Below, in pieces: positions 1 through 11,384 of a stretch of DNA of 64,000 nucleotides. The DNA is from Cheiracanthium punctorium (Eukaryota > Arthropoda > Arachnida > Araneae > Cheiracanthiidae), in NCBI GenBank assembly GCA_038373885.1, contig JAWZYV010014418.1, positions 930,001-994,000 on the forward strand, read 5' to 3'. Within the stretch, counting starts at the first letter, position 1, and the number at the start of each line of letters is the position of its first letter. The notes beneath the pieces were generated by a model. That model made no database searches. It had not been told where the DNA came from and saw nothing but the letters and a program-made list of their open reading frames with translations. Position numbers and translations under genes: made by a program.

Positions 1-754
1 TAGATGTCTGGTAGAGGGCGGGTTCTATTTTGCGACCCTTAGTCAATCATAGGTAGAGCAAGAATTTGGGCGTCGTGTTACATTGGGCTTGGTTCGACAT
101 TGTATAACTACGAGACACGTTACTTACTTGGCTCACGGCTTCAGTTCGCAAAATTTAAAAACGGAGAAAAGTGAATTCAATTATGACATGAAAGGTTTCT
201 TGCATCATAAGCTGTCTCGGTTTACACAAATAAAATGGAGCTTTAAAAACTTAAGGTTAAAGGTCGATCTTAGAAAAACATCAAAAAGATTGATTTAAGG
301 TTGAGAGCCTGGCAGTACGCTGTGAACGGAATATGCGTGAAAAGATATTCATGAATATTTTGAATTCGTATTACTTAATATTATTCGGAATTTCCTATTA
401 AATGTTAAACAGGAGTACTAGTTCAATTCTTCAGAAAATTGCAAATTTTAAACACTCGTGCTGCAATATTCTTATGCACATTAATTTCCTGCATTTTTCT
501 TTTTACCTGTGAAAATAACTCATCTGAGTCTCATCTCCTTTGTTTAAAAACTCGAGAGTGTTTCTTTATGCCGTAAAGCGGTTTTTTGTTGAACCTTTGC
601 GTTTTGTTGGTTTTTTGGAAGCCAGAATAGGAAGAATAAAATACCTTTCTACTTTTTGTCAAAGAATTAAGATCCAAACGAACCCGAGAGTATGGCAAAA
701 AATTTCTGTATGTAAATAATGTATTACGTATGTATAAGTTTCATACAGAGGATG
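1..754. other. AT-rich spacer, no gene seen
   Basis: I see no splice-flanked open frame, RNA gene or repeat with clear ends here. One 71-codon open frame lies at 83-298 on the plus strand, but its composition and length are compatible with chance in AT-rich DNA. Confidence 0.4.
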
Positions 755-756
755 TA

Positions 757-1320
757 CAGGGTATTCCAAAAACAATGACCTCGTCTTTTATTCCTTAAAT
801 TTTAACCATAGGCATATATAATAAATTACGAAGTTTCTTGAAATTCAGTGTAGACCTTTATGAAATCGATTGAAACGTTCAGAAAATTAAATCTTAATAA
901 ATACAAAATTTAATTTTTTATACAGCTCCGGCTCAGAAAAAAAATCCTCATTAGTAAAATGCCCCTCATACGCTAGTGAGGTGATGTACAAAAGTTGAGC
1001 AATTTATCCTATAAAGTGTCAGAGATATGAAAATAAACATGTAGTGACTTAAATCACTTTTCAATGACTCTCGAAAGAAAACTGATCACATCAGATTTCG
1101 AGTTTCAGAGATCTCATACTAATTACGAAACAAAGCAATGGTTGCATAAATGCGTAGCAATTTTGCTATTAGGATTGATATTGTATAGCCCCTCACCATC
1201 TTTGTTTAAAAATATCTGTGAGACTTTTTTATGATGAAAGGCTGAAACTTTTTGTAACACCTAATAAATGTGGGGCAAATATTGCTAACTGGAATTTTTT
1301 TTTTTTATACTGGGGATAAA
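757..1320 (+). repeat. MITE-A foldback element, copy 1 (3' end decayed)
   Basis: It begins CAGGGTATTCC directly after TA, like the two full copies at 53,487 and 56,621. Inside are family landmarks: a motif like TAGTAAAATGCCCC followed by GAGGTGATG, a stretch resembling CAATGACTCTCGAAAG, and a weak mirror image near 1,210-1,300. The right terminal inverted repeat is not recognisable, so the copy is truncated or decayed. No coding capacity is seen. Confidence 0.6.
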
Positions 1321-1603
1321 AATTATTTAAATTTTGTATTTATTCCAACTTAATTGTCATAAAATGTTAGTCGATTGCATAGAATTTTGTGATATTTTTT
1401 TGCATAAGTTTGCGATTTATTGTATCAGTTGGGTCACAACCATAGTGAACAAAGTCCATCTAAACTAAATTGAAGAAATGAAGGTTTGAAGTTGCATATT
1501 ATAGTATAGTGTCATTATGCTGCTAAATAATAAATGACATCTCTTGGAGAGCAAACGCTTTAATAACTTGATACACTATGATTTGATTTGATTTTGGGAA
1601 TAC

Positions 1604-1800
1604 GGCCCATTATCTACGCGAGGGATCTACTTTCGAGGGATAACTTTCTAAGGGGTCCTAACCCGAATTTACGCGAAGTTTCGTAGAAAACCATGGAAAA
1701 CCCTGAACAGTTGCGTCGACGGACGAGACCTGGGTTTGAACTAGGCACATTCCATCTCCCAGTTGAGAGCGCTATGCTCTCGGCCACTCTTCGGGCCACT
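1604..1800 (-). mobile_element. tRNA-derived SINE, head type II
   Basis: Read on the minus strand, it opens with a tRNA-like A box (TGGCCGAGAGCATAGCGC) and a B box (AGTTCAAACCC). A body follows whose motif ACGAAACTTCGCGTAAAT recurs in several other SINE copies in this window. These are internal RNA polymerase III promoter elements. The copy is non-coding and shares its head type with the copies at 17.1 and 23.6 kb. Exact ends are approximate because no target duplication was fixed. Confidence 0.7.
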
Positions 1801-1917
1801 TGATTCCCTATGGTAGCGAATAAAACATGTTTTTAGGTTACTCTAACACGAACCATCTCCGTTTTTAAAAAGTACGGACTTGGTCAAGTATGGTTGTGAA
1901 CCCCTCATATATTAAAA

Positions 1918-1941
1918 ATAATAATAATAATAATAATAATA
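1918..1941. repeat. (AAT)n microsatellite
   Basis: A run of about eight AAT/TAA units in AT-rich spacer. Confidence 0.85.
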
Positions 1942-1994
1942 TGAGAAATTAAAAAAAGTGGTCAGTATTTTTGGTGCATTCTGTGTGCATATAG

Positions 1995-2119
1995 CCCCAG
2001 CTAGAAAAAGTTTGCACAAAAAGTGTAAAAAAAAGTGTACAAAATCCGAGCGTATTTGGCATTTCTGCTTGTGCATAAAAAGTGCAAACTAAATTGTGCA
2101 CAAAAAGTGCACTCTGGGG
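1995..2119. repeat. MITE-B, copy 1 (CCCCAG termini)
   Basis: The left end CCCCAGCTAGAAAAAGTTTG matches the second copy at 3,141-3,371. The right end closes with CTCTGGGG. The interior repeats variants of TGCACAAAAAGTG. It is a short, non-coding terminal-inverted-repeat element; the target duplication is unclear. Confidence 0.6.
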
Positions 2120-2244
2120 ACCTAGACGGAAAAATGTAGCGGGCGTGGTCGGTTGATTTTAACAAACGACTTTTTCGTCCTTTCTTCCCAATTTAGTGCT
2201 GCCATCTATAATCATTCATAAGAACATGCTCCATTTTTCAAACT

Positions 2245-2320
2245 TCCGAGGGTTGGGTTCGAACCGAGGAACCACGGTTTGGTAGGCGAGCATTCTACCA
2301 CTAGACTGGAGTTGACTCAG
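2245..2320 (-). repeat. tRNA-Gly-like relic
   Basis: On the minus strand there is an A box region TCTAGTGGTAGAATGCTCGC and a B box GGTTCGAACCC at tRNA spacing, resembling tRNA-Gly. The anticodon loop could read ACC, but the anticodon stem is badly paired and the two halves of the acceptor stem do not pair. It is a tRNA pseudogene or the head of an old SINE, not a working tRNA gene. Confidence 0.55.
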
Positions 2321-2499
2321 GATGGTGTGTCTTAAGTTTGAAGTGATTGTTGTTTCAAGTTCGGAATTGGAACATTTATGTATTTAAATAAATAAAACCA
2401 GACTTTACCAGTACACTTCTCAAAATTTAAAAAAAAAGAAAAAGCGATTTCTATGCATTTTAAGCCTTTGGAACTCGAGTACGACCTTCAAAAAAAAAA

Positions 2500-3140
2500 G
2501 TTTCTCCGTCTGTCGTTCTGTCATTCTGTGCGTGACGCTATTCGCACATAACCTAAAACTGACTGAAGCGAATGAAATAAAATTTGGTGACATGATAGGT
2601 GGTCACTCATCTTGAACTATATTTTTAAAAAATTCATTAGATTTTGAGATTTTTCAAAAATTGTTTCAAAGTGCGTACATTTTTGTTCGCAGATCAGGTA
2701 TGAACGACTAAAGCGAAAGAAATGAAATTTGGTGACATCATAGATGATCACTCAATTTAAGCTATAGGCGTCGGATTAAAAAAAAATTTTTTTTTTGATT
2801 AGATTGTGAGATGCTTCTAAAAATCGTTCCAAAGTGAGTAAATTTTTGTTCGCAAAATTTAGCGACGCGATAGGTGAACATACAACTTAAACAATGCCCC
2901 TAGACAGGGCCGTACCCAGAAAAAATTTCCATTGGGGGGGGACCAAAAATTTCGGGAGGGGGGGGAATAAAAGGTGAAAAAGGCTAAATTTTTCACAAAA
3001 GGCTACATTATTATTGTTTTGTTAACAAAATTTTAAATTTCGGGGTCCCCCCCAACCTGGGTACGGCCTTGTCCCTAGAGTTTCTTATTATTTGGATTAG
3101 ATTTTGAGATTTTGCGAAATTGGTTTCAAACTGCTTAAAT
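2500..3140 (+). repeat. ~157-bp minisatellite array, interrupted (cluster 1)
   Basis: Diverged units carry the landmarks ACTGAAGCGAATGAAAT, TTTGGTGACATGATAGG, TTAGATTTTGAGATTTT and a TTGTTCGC-like end. Two and a half units are visible. A T-rich leader with GTCTGTCGTTCTGT precedes the first unit, as it does in cluster 3. The third unit is split by the hAT MITE at 2,905-3,071 and ends at the MITE-B copy at 3,141. No protein is predicted. Confidence 0.7.
2905..3071. mobile_element. hAT-type MITE, 167 bp
   Basis: The left end CAGGGCCGTACCC and right end GGGTACGGCCTTG form a terminal inverted repeat with one mismatch in 13. It is flanked by CCCCTAGA on the left and TCCCTAGA on the right, a 7/8 match to an 8-bp target duplication as made by hAT transposases. 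It has G and C runs at both arms and no coding capacity. It sits inside the third unit of the minisatellite array, so it is younger than the array. Confidence 0.8.
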
Positions 3141-3371
3141 CCCAGCTAAAAAATGTTTGCACTTTTTGTGCAAAAAATGTACATATACTTTGAAAAGTAT
3201 ACACTTTTTGTGCACAGTTTTTGGCAATATAAAATATGTACTTTTTAGTATGCATAAAAACTGCATATAATTTGCACAAAAAGTGTATACTTTCAAAATA
3301 ATCAAAAATATCTACTTTTGTGCACAATCTATACTTTTTTGCAAAAAAAGTGCAGACTTTTTCTAGCTGGG
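3141..3371. repeat. MITE-B, copy 2
   Basis: It starts CCCAGCTAAAAAATG and ends CTTTTTCTAGCTGGG, an imperfect inverted repeat matching copy 1. The interior is built largely from TTTTTGTGCA and its complement, so it would fold into several small hairpins. It is non-coding. Confidence 0.65.
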
Positions 3372-4439
3372 GCATTATGCATTATATTATGTACATTTAC
3401 TCCCCTCCCCCCCCTAAATCATTGGTATGCATTCAAACATTGGTTTTAAAAATATGCTGAAGCGAACTGTTATAGCTGAATAAACATACGTCTGTAAGCA
3501 AGTTGTAAGGTAATTAACCAGAATGTTCTTTTTATGAAGTTTTCGGAGTAGTCAAAAATCTTGCCAGTCAACATTTAATCGAAAACTTTCTTAACAGGAT
3601 GAAAAGTTGTAATTCAAAAAAGAAATGACCTAAAGAGTTTATGACCTCCTCAGCAAGGATTTCAGAATACCATTCAAAATATGCGGTTTTAGTAATTACT
3701 AATTTGAATAAATAGGTTTAGTGTGATTGTTTACTAATTCTGAGAAAGTAGATTTTTTAAAGTTGAAAAGGAAAAATTAGCCCAGAATGTTATTATTTTC
3801 TTTACTGGGATATTGATTTTGAGTCTGCTCAAAATTAAATCCACATTTACTTGCTCTGCTGTATAATTTATTTATTCTAACGTAATGTTCATTCATGGCT
3901 ACTATGATGTAGAAAATACATTTTAATATTCATTTTTTTTTAACGTACAATTATTTATTTATGTTTTTTCGTTGGCTCGTATTTTTCCCGTTGGTTGAGA
4001 GATAAATGCGATACAGATCGCAAATTTTAAACTATTTTTATTATTATTATAATTATTATTTGGCTGTTTTAAAATACTTATTTCCACTTTTGGTTTCCGT
4101 TTTATATTTTTCCTTTCTGCGAATTTCAGAATTTCTATTAAGACGGTTTTTTTTTTTCCTTTCATCTAAATACAGTCTTTCTCTACTTTTGAAAAAATTA
4201 ATGATTGCTGCTTGCGTAATCATCGATAAAGTTGGTAAATTTCATTTCATTCACTTAAGTTACTTTTCTGTTATGTGCGCGGAAAAAAAAATATCTGCAA
4301 AATCCCAAACTATATTAAATATTTCAAATATAATTTCACCCTTATTACTAATAGACAACTTAGTTTAATAACCAGCTATTTATTAAGTTTTACATAATTT
4401 TCGACAAGTCTCAAAATGTATTCAAATATATGAAAAAAT
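3372..4439. other. AT-rich spacer, no gene seen
   Basis: A 120-codon plus-strand open frame at 4,006-4,368 is low-complexity and rich in Y, L, F and I, as expected from TA-rich DNA; I do not call it a gene. At 4,440-4,600 there is a single decayed relic of the minisatellite unit in reverse orientation (ACCAAATTTCATCCCATTCA). Confidence 0.4.
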
Positions 4440-4670
4440 TCGGACACAGTTTTAAAGCTGTGTCACTATCTGCCATGCTACCAAATTTCATCCCATTCAT
4501 TTTACTCGTTTTTGGATGACGGGGGAACAAAGATGTTTTATGGAGCAACAGACAGATGGACAAATTTTTTCTTGAAGTAATTGTACAGACTAAAGTTCTA
4601 TTTATTAATACTGATTAAAAACGTAGAATTCACAGTCATGTTAGTTATAAGGTTAATTTCAACCAAGATC

Positions 4671-4886
4671 GGCCTCACCATGACACAGTGGTTATGTCAC
4701 TGGAAATGGTAGACGGGCGAAGTGTGGAGGTCCCGGATTCGGGTCCCATCGCGTGTACGTCGACTTAACGGTTCTGAGTTTTCCGTGGTTTTCTCCGAAA
4801 CTTAGCGTAAATACGGGTTAGGAACCATTAGAAAGACCCCCATGGAGGGCATCGAGCCAAGCACACAAATCCGATATACGTGTTCA
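4671..4886 (+). mobile_element. tRNA-derived SINE, head type I
   Basis: An A box (TGACACAGTGGTTATG) and B box (GATTCGGGTCCC) are followed by the shared SINE body with GTAAATACGGGTTAGGA. The flanks CAACCAAGATC and CAACAAGATC look like a target duplication with one indel, which sets the ends. It is non-coding and would be mobilised by a LINE in trans. Confidence 0.75.
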
Positions 4887-5173
4887 CAACAAGATCCTTA
4901 ACACACACTTTATTTTTTTTCTTTTGAAAGTCTCAAAGGATTTATATTCCTCCTAGAATAACTATCAAATTAGATATATGTTTATAAGAAATCAACTGCA
5001 GTACTAATAATTGAGAAAATTTGTAATTATTTAGAAAATCCTTCAATTGAAAATTCGAAATGTGATACAAACATTGTGCGAAAGGAATGAGAGTATGAAA
5101 TAGAGGTTAGTATTAAGGCAAAAATACTATACATTAGCAAGAACATCAAGTAATTAATCAACAGTACTGATTG

Positions 5174-5612
5174 ACATATTGACAGTCGTACATGGCAGAA
5201 AAAAACAATTGCCAGCAAGCTTTCTGGATGCAGTAGCTTGTCAAAATGATTTATCAACAGGGCCATCTGAAGAATACGCCTTTATAACCAGGGTCTCACT
5301 TTCGTGCACTCCAGTAGTTAAATTTGCCATGACCTTTACCACTAATCGCTCATTATTATGCTACAAAATTGAAACATCATTTTCGTGCGATGAATGTCCA
5401 AAATATCGCTAAGTAACAACGGATGATTTGACTAAATCCGAACTACTTGACTTAAGAAGGCATGTTCAATAGCTTATCACATTCTATCGTTGCATATTCA
5501 TCCATCTCTGACACTTACAGGCTTGAGATGTTTGAATCGTGGGAAAAAAAAAGAAAGGTTAAAACAATACATTGCTTCGAAAACGGCATACCACCTGTGT
5601 AGGTAGCTCGTA
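5174..5612 (+). pseudogene. Decayed coding-like segment, unknown product
   Basis: An open frame of about 77 codons ends at 5,412 with FSCDECPKYR. The same frame reads on past the stop as VTTDDLTKSELLDLRRHVQ before a second stop. A separate open piece follows an acceptor-like tract at 5,512 (LEMFESWEKKRK onward, stop near 5,600). Composition is less AT-biased than its surroundings. I do not recognise the family; it could be a dead retroelement or an exon relic, or chance. Confidence 0.25.
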
Positions 5613-6511
5613 ATCTAAAAACAGACGCCCATACCTTAACCTTAGTCAGTAGAGCTTTTTTTTTTTTTTAATACATTCATTTAGTTTCTCTTTCTTCCTG
5701 TTGTTTTCATACTTTTTTATATGATCTTTGTTTAGGGCGGTACTGCCTTCAAACGGGAGGTGGTTGAACTAATTAGGACAAGGCTATGAGTACGGCGTCA
5801 AGTATTTGATAGGTCTATCATTGTTTACTATTTGATTTATCATATTCAAATAAGCATTTGATATTATAGATCTTTCTCAGGATCGTGTTTATATGTTCAT
5901 GTTTTAGTGTGACAAGAAACCTTGAAGCTTTAAGTACTGTACGTGTCCATTAAAAAAGCTGTTTTTGACTATATTTTGTTAGATTAGTGGAATCAGTCTT
6001 TATATTTCTACCCCCTTGAAGACTAAAATTTATCTGCCCAGCCTGCCACTTTTTACTTAAGAATTTTTATTCAACAAATTAAAGGGTCGCCATTGTTCAT
6101 TCTTCATAGCTCTTAAATGTTTAGTAATAATTTTCTGAGAATCGTAAGACATTTTTAAATCTATCTCTGTGTTTGATTAATTAAAAAAGTGAATATTTTA
6201 TAACATGTTTCACATATTTTAAAATAATTAATTTGAAAAATACCGAAATGCTATGTGGCTTGTAAAACAGTAAGTAAAAGGGGCGGGCTCGTCTCGCAAC
6301 CATAAATATATTTTCCAGCTCCCGAAACAAACCGAATATGAAATTATTTGCTTAGAATGTTACCCAAATTTTCAAACTTTATAATCATATGCCAAACCAT
6401 GAGACGATACACTACCAGAAAGCATTAGACACGGGCGGAAAAAAAAAATAAATAAATAAAATTGCATAAAGTGGTGGCTTTCCGGCGTATAATTCATGAA
6501 CTCGGTAAATA

Positions 6512-6952
6512 CAGGGTGAATCTAAACTCTTGGACAAAACTTTAAGGGGTGATAGGGCACACAATGAGGAATCGTAATCACATAGCAATCTGGGGTGAAA
6601 CGCAGTTTTAACTTACCCGGTAATAATCACTTTTGGAAAAGCATTGAAGTGTCCGTGTAATTCCTTAACCAAGTTTCATAAGCAATGGGCTCGTCTCCGA
6701 AAATTTCATCCATGAAATACAATAAACTTTTTAAACTATCAGTTTTAGTCTTCTGTTTTCGGAGAAAAATACATTAGTCTTTGACGAACAATGGTCAGCA
6801 AGTGCACTGTTGTTTCAGTACTTTTTCCGAAGTGATTATTAACAGCTATACGAAGACGACGTTGCCGACCCCACATTGCTATGTAATTCTGATTCCTTAT
6901 TATGTGCCCTATCACCCCTTAAAGTTTTGTCCAAGAGTTTAGATTCACCCTG
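6512..6952. repeat. MITE-C, 441 bp with ~60-bp near-perfect terminal inverted repeats
   Basis: The left end CAGGGTGAATCTAAACTCTT is matched by the complementary right end AAGAGTTTAGATTCACCCTG. The match continues for about 60 bases through the AAGGGGTGATAGGGCACA region. TA lies on both sides, consistent with a Tc1/mariner-superfamily target site. The interior is non-coding. The high identity of the two arms suggests a young or well-preserved copy. Confidence 0.85.
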
Positions 6953-6954
6953 TA

Positions 6955-8234
6955 TAGTGGTATAATTTAGCAGTAAAAACGCACAATACGCCTGCTAGAT
7001 GAATAAGCTAATTTCTTAAAAGGTATTCATCAGTGGAGTTCAATATTCTATAAGCCACTAAAACAGCAGAAATGAGACGAGATTGAGGAAACATGCAGAC
7101 TCTAATGATGCCATGTGCTAAAAATTGTATACTTAAATTATAAGTTAAAAAATAGAATAAAGTATATGCTATTATTACAGTGTAATATTTAATTATGAAT
7201 TTGTTATAGAATGAAAATAGTTCATTGCACTGGTGTCAATGAAATGAGGTAATATAATGCAAACTAAAAAAATATTTTGAAGGTAAATACTACGGTTATA
7301 CTATTACATTAAAAAAAGAAAAAAATAATTGCAAAAATTATGCATAAGTTTGTGATAACATTAGACTCGTTGGTGTGAAAGAAAGTTAAAGATGCACAAT
7401 GATAAGTTAAGGAAAGCAATTAAAAAATATTTATGTATACATGTTTCCATAGTCATTTATACGTTGTTATGGTTTGCGTTTAAAGATTCGATGTTTACAC
7501 GTACCGAAAAGTAATGTCATTTTTTTCGTACGTTAATATTTCGCCTAGCGAAAACTACTGAAGCTAATAATGCGAAATTTGGCATGTATGTGCGTTTTTT
7601 AGCGTAGGTGCTAGATTGGAGAGAATTTTCCAAAATTTTTAACTTATGTGGCATAAGGGGCAAAATTGTTCTTTTCACATATCCTGCGTGATCTCAAAGA
7701 AGAAAAGAGATATCCACAAAATTCTTGCTGTAAATACAACACTCACGAATACCTAAAAATCAATTTCAGAACATTTCGAATATAATCCTCCAAGAAGGGT
7801 AGACATGAAAAAAAGGGTAACATAGCCATTTCTTTTGAAAGGAAAAAAATGCACACATAAAGTTATCACTTTAAAATTTAACAAATATGATTCCTATGCT
7901 TAGGCACAGCTTATTTGTAATTTAGTATTAGTTGAAAATTTATTGGCTTGAATTGTGTGTAAAACAGGGACATTATATTCCAGTACATCTAATTCCACTA
8001 AAATCTCAAAATCATGCCATTCCTAATCAAAACACAATGTTGAAAAATTCATATTCCTCTGCATGTGGATATTCTCCATGTTTCACTAAGCCTTGTTTAA
8101 TTTTTAATAAAAATGTAATTGAAAAGAATTTTCATTTTATTTTTACTTTATACGTTTTTCTCTTTTAAAATTGTAACAATGTGCTCTGAAACTTTTTTAT
8201 TCTACCTATTTAAGGTATTTTTATTTTCTTTCAG
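6955..8234. other. AT-rich spacer, no gene seen
   Basis: It contains one faint relic of the minisatellite unit near 7,540-7,600 (ACTGAAGCTAATAATGCGAA) and short low-complexity open frames. Nothing else is supported. Confidence 0.4.
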
Positions 8235-8294
8235 GAAAAGTGGATCAAATTCTTGTTCTGATACAAATTCTGGTAATCTACGAGAAAATAGTCG
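8235..8294 (+). CDS. Candidate internal exon (60 bp), unknown gene
   Basis: A pyrimidine-rich acceptor (TTATTTTCTTTCAG) precedes 60 bases that end at a strong donor (CG followed by GTAAGC). Two frames are open. One reads KSGSNSCSDTNSGNLRENS, a Ser/Asn-rich low-complexity segment of the sort common in disordered protein regions. The other reads KVDQILVLIQILVIYEKIV. The parent gene is unknown and no neighbouring exon could be joined by phase. Chance pairing of splice sites cannot be excluded. Confidence 0.3.
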
Positions 8295-8299
8295 GTAAG

Positions 8300-9425
8300 C
8301 TAATAATGCTTTTAATATTAAGGTCATTGGACCTGGTGATGTACCTTTTGTTTTCGAGTTACTACTGTAGAACGAAATATTTATTTAAAAAATTCAGGAG
8401 GAATGATTATCGCAACTCTTCGATTTTGTTTAATTTTAGCGAGACTAACGAGAAAAGCATCAATCATAATCAAAGAAAATCCACTTATGATGAAAGGGAA
8501 AAGATTAAATTTTGGCAACCGATTTTGAAAATTTAAATTTAAACGTATTTAGTTAATTTTTTAAATATTAGTTTTTGAATTCAGTCATTTTATGTTTAGT
8601 ACTAAATAATTAGTTCAAGGGAAACTCATTGTTTTACTTTTACTCTTTCATCCCTAAAATGCAACCTTAAATATGTCTGTTATGCTTATTACGTGTATAA
8701 AATAAATAAATAGAGAACTAAATAAAGAAGTGAAAGCTTACGCTAAAAACGTATCTGATAATTCTAACCCTTCAACAAGATACTTTAAATATCGAAGTGT
8801 ACATGATAGCCGCACGAAAGCATCATTTGCCCTTGATATTTAATATTGAAAGCATAAATGACCCTTTTTAAAACGTTCTTTTTACATTCTATCAAGAGCA
8901 GAAGATTCGTTGTATATCTTAGAGTATATTTAAGATGTATTGTAAAGATTAGGACTTGCGTGAAAGACTGCACGCAGAAAAGTGATCGATCAAATGTTTA
9001 TCCCTTGACTTGCAGATATAGTAGTAAGTCACAGGAGAGTTCTTACAAAGTAAACAACTGCATTTGAATGGTTCTCAACATTGTTAGAAATTTTCACAAC
9101 TTAATGGAAAAACTTTTTCTCTTGGTGGTTTGTTTTATTTGTGTTATAGTATTTATTCATTTCTTTTTTCTTATTTGGTTTTTATTAAATGCATCTAAAT
9201 GAAATAAATTCAGTTTCAAATCATCTCTCCATTAAATTTAAACAAAAAAAACGAGTGCTGAAATCTGAAATTATCAAAAATCTCCATCGTTAATATTGTA
9301 AATCGATTTCGGGTTGGTTTACTTCTGAGTTTTTCCCTAATGAAAATCTCATTTAATAAATGGCGAACAAATGCATTTTCTCCATTCTCTTGGGGAGTCT
9401 CTCTTGTCCTGTCAACTCTTGGCTA
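8300..9425. other. AT-rich spacer, no gene seen
   Basis: Only short, low-complexity open frames on both strands; no repeat with clear termini. Confidence 0.4.
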
Positions 9426-9533
9426 CAGTGGCGTAGCCAGGTGGGGTTTTGAGGGTCAGAAGACCCTTCGAAAAATTGTAGAAGGATTCTGCCCCCCCCC
9501 CATTCTCCCTCTAGCTCATAGCAGGGCAAAATA
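9426..9533 (+). mobile_element. hAT-type element end, truncated by a Tc1 insertion
   Basis: It starts with CAGTGGCGTAGCCAGG, a terminus like those of the small hAT MITEs at 12,251 and 25,158, followed by G- and C-rich runs. The element stops at the TA where the Tc1 element begins; no matching right end was found beyond 11,040. It is probably a relic older than the Tc1 insertion. Confidence 0.5.
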
Positions 9534-11038
9534 CACTCATGTCCATAAATTAAGGATAATTCAGAATCACACAGAAATTGATCTCTAAAATAAAAATTTC
9601 ACCTGTGGAATGATCACACACATCTTGAAGAAGAATATGCAAATTACAGGAAACCACCAGATGGCGTGGATGGTACGTCACAATGACGAGAGTGTAAGAG
9701 AGGGGTATATAAGGAATGGTGGCAAAGAAGTAAAATTGTTCATAAGCGCTGTGAAAGCCTTTCAGTGCAAAAACCGCATAGTTATGGCACAAAGGAGGCA
9801 TTTGGGTGATGTTTTACGTGGCAGAATTATCTGACGACTGGAATGTGGACGTACCCAGCTGGAAGTATCCGAGGAACTTGGAATCGCCCAGAGTGTCATC
9901 AACAGGCTTTGGCAACGATTCCAAGATGATGGTAATGTGAGCAGACGTTACAGCACAGGTCGCCCCCGAGTTACAACGCCGAATGAGGACCGCTATTTGG
10001 CAGTTACTGCCAAAAGAAACACACGGAGTACAGCATCAGACCTGTCTCGTCAGCTCTCTTCAGCTACCGGTACGACAGTTTCAAGGCAGACCGTGTACAG
10101 ACGCTTAGGGCACATTGGTCTACATGCTCGTAGGCCTGTCAGATGTGTTCCACTTACCGCAACTCACTGTCGCCTGCGATTAACCTGGAGTAGAGAGCAT
10201 GCATTGTGGACACAGCAACAGTGGTCTTGTGTGATGTTTTTCGACGAGTCCAGGTTTAGTGTGGAGTCTGATTCTCGCCGGACATTCATCTGGAGAGCGC
10301 CAGGTACCCGTTACCACCAAGAGAACACCATTGAAAGACACCGTTACGGTGGTGCAGGATGGCTCGTTTGGGAAGGAATTATTCTTGGTTCCAGAACTGA
10401 CCTGCTTGTTCAGAGTGTAACGATGGCAGGCCACATCTATCGGGATGTCATTCTGGAACAACATGTACGTTTGTTTCGGGGCGCCATGGGTGCTGAATTT
10501 GTGTTTATGGATGACAACGCCCGTCCTCACCGTGCAAACATTGTAGACGAATGCCTTCAATTGGAGGATATCACCCGTATGCATTGGACAGAATACTCAC
10601 CGGACTTGAATCCAGTAGAGCATATGTGGGATATGCTTGGCCGACGAATTGCAGCCCGTCAACCCCCTCCCACCTGTCTACCGGAACTTCGGAGTGCATT
10701 GCTTGATGAGTGGTGTAATATTCCCCAAGATCAGATTGATCATTTGATACTCAGCATGCCTAGGCGTTGTCAGGCCTGTATTGCATCGTCCGGGAGACAT
10801 ACTCCGTATTAACCATCCTACTAACCATGTTATACTGTTTTTTGTAAATAAGTTCTTTTTTGAAATTTGGTCAAGGGAGTAAATCTTGCAATTTTTATTA
10901 ATTATGTCAAACATATAGCATCTTTTTTGCTCTTTACTTTTTGTTTAATAAATAGACTTTACAAATAAGTCAAATTTGTTTTGCTTCTTTCTCTTTCTTT
11001 GCTTGAACTTCATTATCCTTAATTTATGGACATGAGTG
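9534..11038 (+). mobile_element. Tc1-like DNA transposon, 1,505 bp, near-complete
   Basis: The ends are CACTCATGTCCATAAATTAA and its complement; the terminal inverted repeat is perfect over about 27 bp. TA flanks both sides (9,532-9,533 and 11,039-11,040), as Tc1/mariner insertion requires. It holds one transposase frame covering most of the element. Both ends and the full coding span are present, so it looks recently mobile. The single visible coding lesion is a nonsense codon, and its ends could still be moved by an enzyme supplied in trans. Confidence 0.95.
9784..10812 (+). pseudogene. Tc1-family transposase (DD34E) with one premature stop
   Basis: The enzyme binds the element's terminal repeats and performs cut-and-paste transposition in the nucleus. 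The frame is 342 codons from ATG 9,784, a normal Tc1 length. The N-terminal paired-like helix-turn-helix region carries MAQRRHLGDVLRGRII, then a stop TGA at 9,832-9,834 where the family usually has Gly, then RLECGRTQLEVSEELGIAQS; the GRPR motif follows. Catalytic residues are Asp154 (in FFDESRF), Asp244 (in MDDNARPH) and Glu279 (in SPDLNPVEHMW), with 34 residues between the last two. A shorter product could start at Met 9,937 (291 aa), but it would lack the first DNA-binding helices. The C terminus (SGRHTPY) is intact. Confidence 0.93.
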
Positions 11039-11384
11039 TACATCGGAACGTATTTTCCATATAAAATATAAGCTACACGCATTCAAGCACGTAAACATAC
11101 AAAATACACGCGTTTTCAAAATACTCACAAAGTACATTTCAATTTTTAAATATTGTAATTAAGTTGAATTTTTAATTGAACACACCAATTTATTTTATTC
11201 AAGTATAATTTATCATGGAAATAAAAGCAATCGCAATAGTTAATATTTTGCAGAAATGGTATTTATAAAAATATTAAGAATAACATCCATGATCGCCGAT
11301 CCATCCAAGATTTTAAATATCTTAGGAGAAAAAATAAATACACCATGTACAGTTAAAGTAACCTTGGGTGTAGTTTTCTTAAAA

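Noticed and set aside
4006..4368. 120-codon plus-strand open frame
   Set aside because: Almost entirely Y, L, F, S and I from TA-rich DNA, overlapped by an open frame on the other strand, with no splice context.
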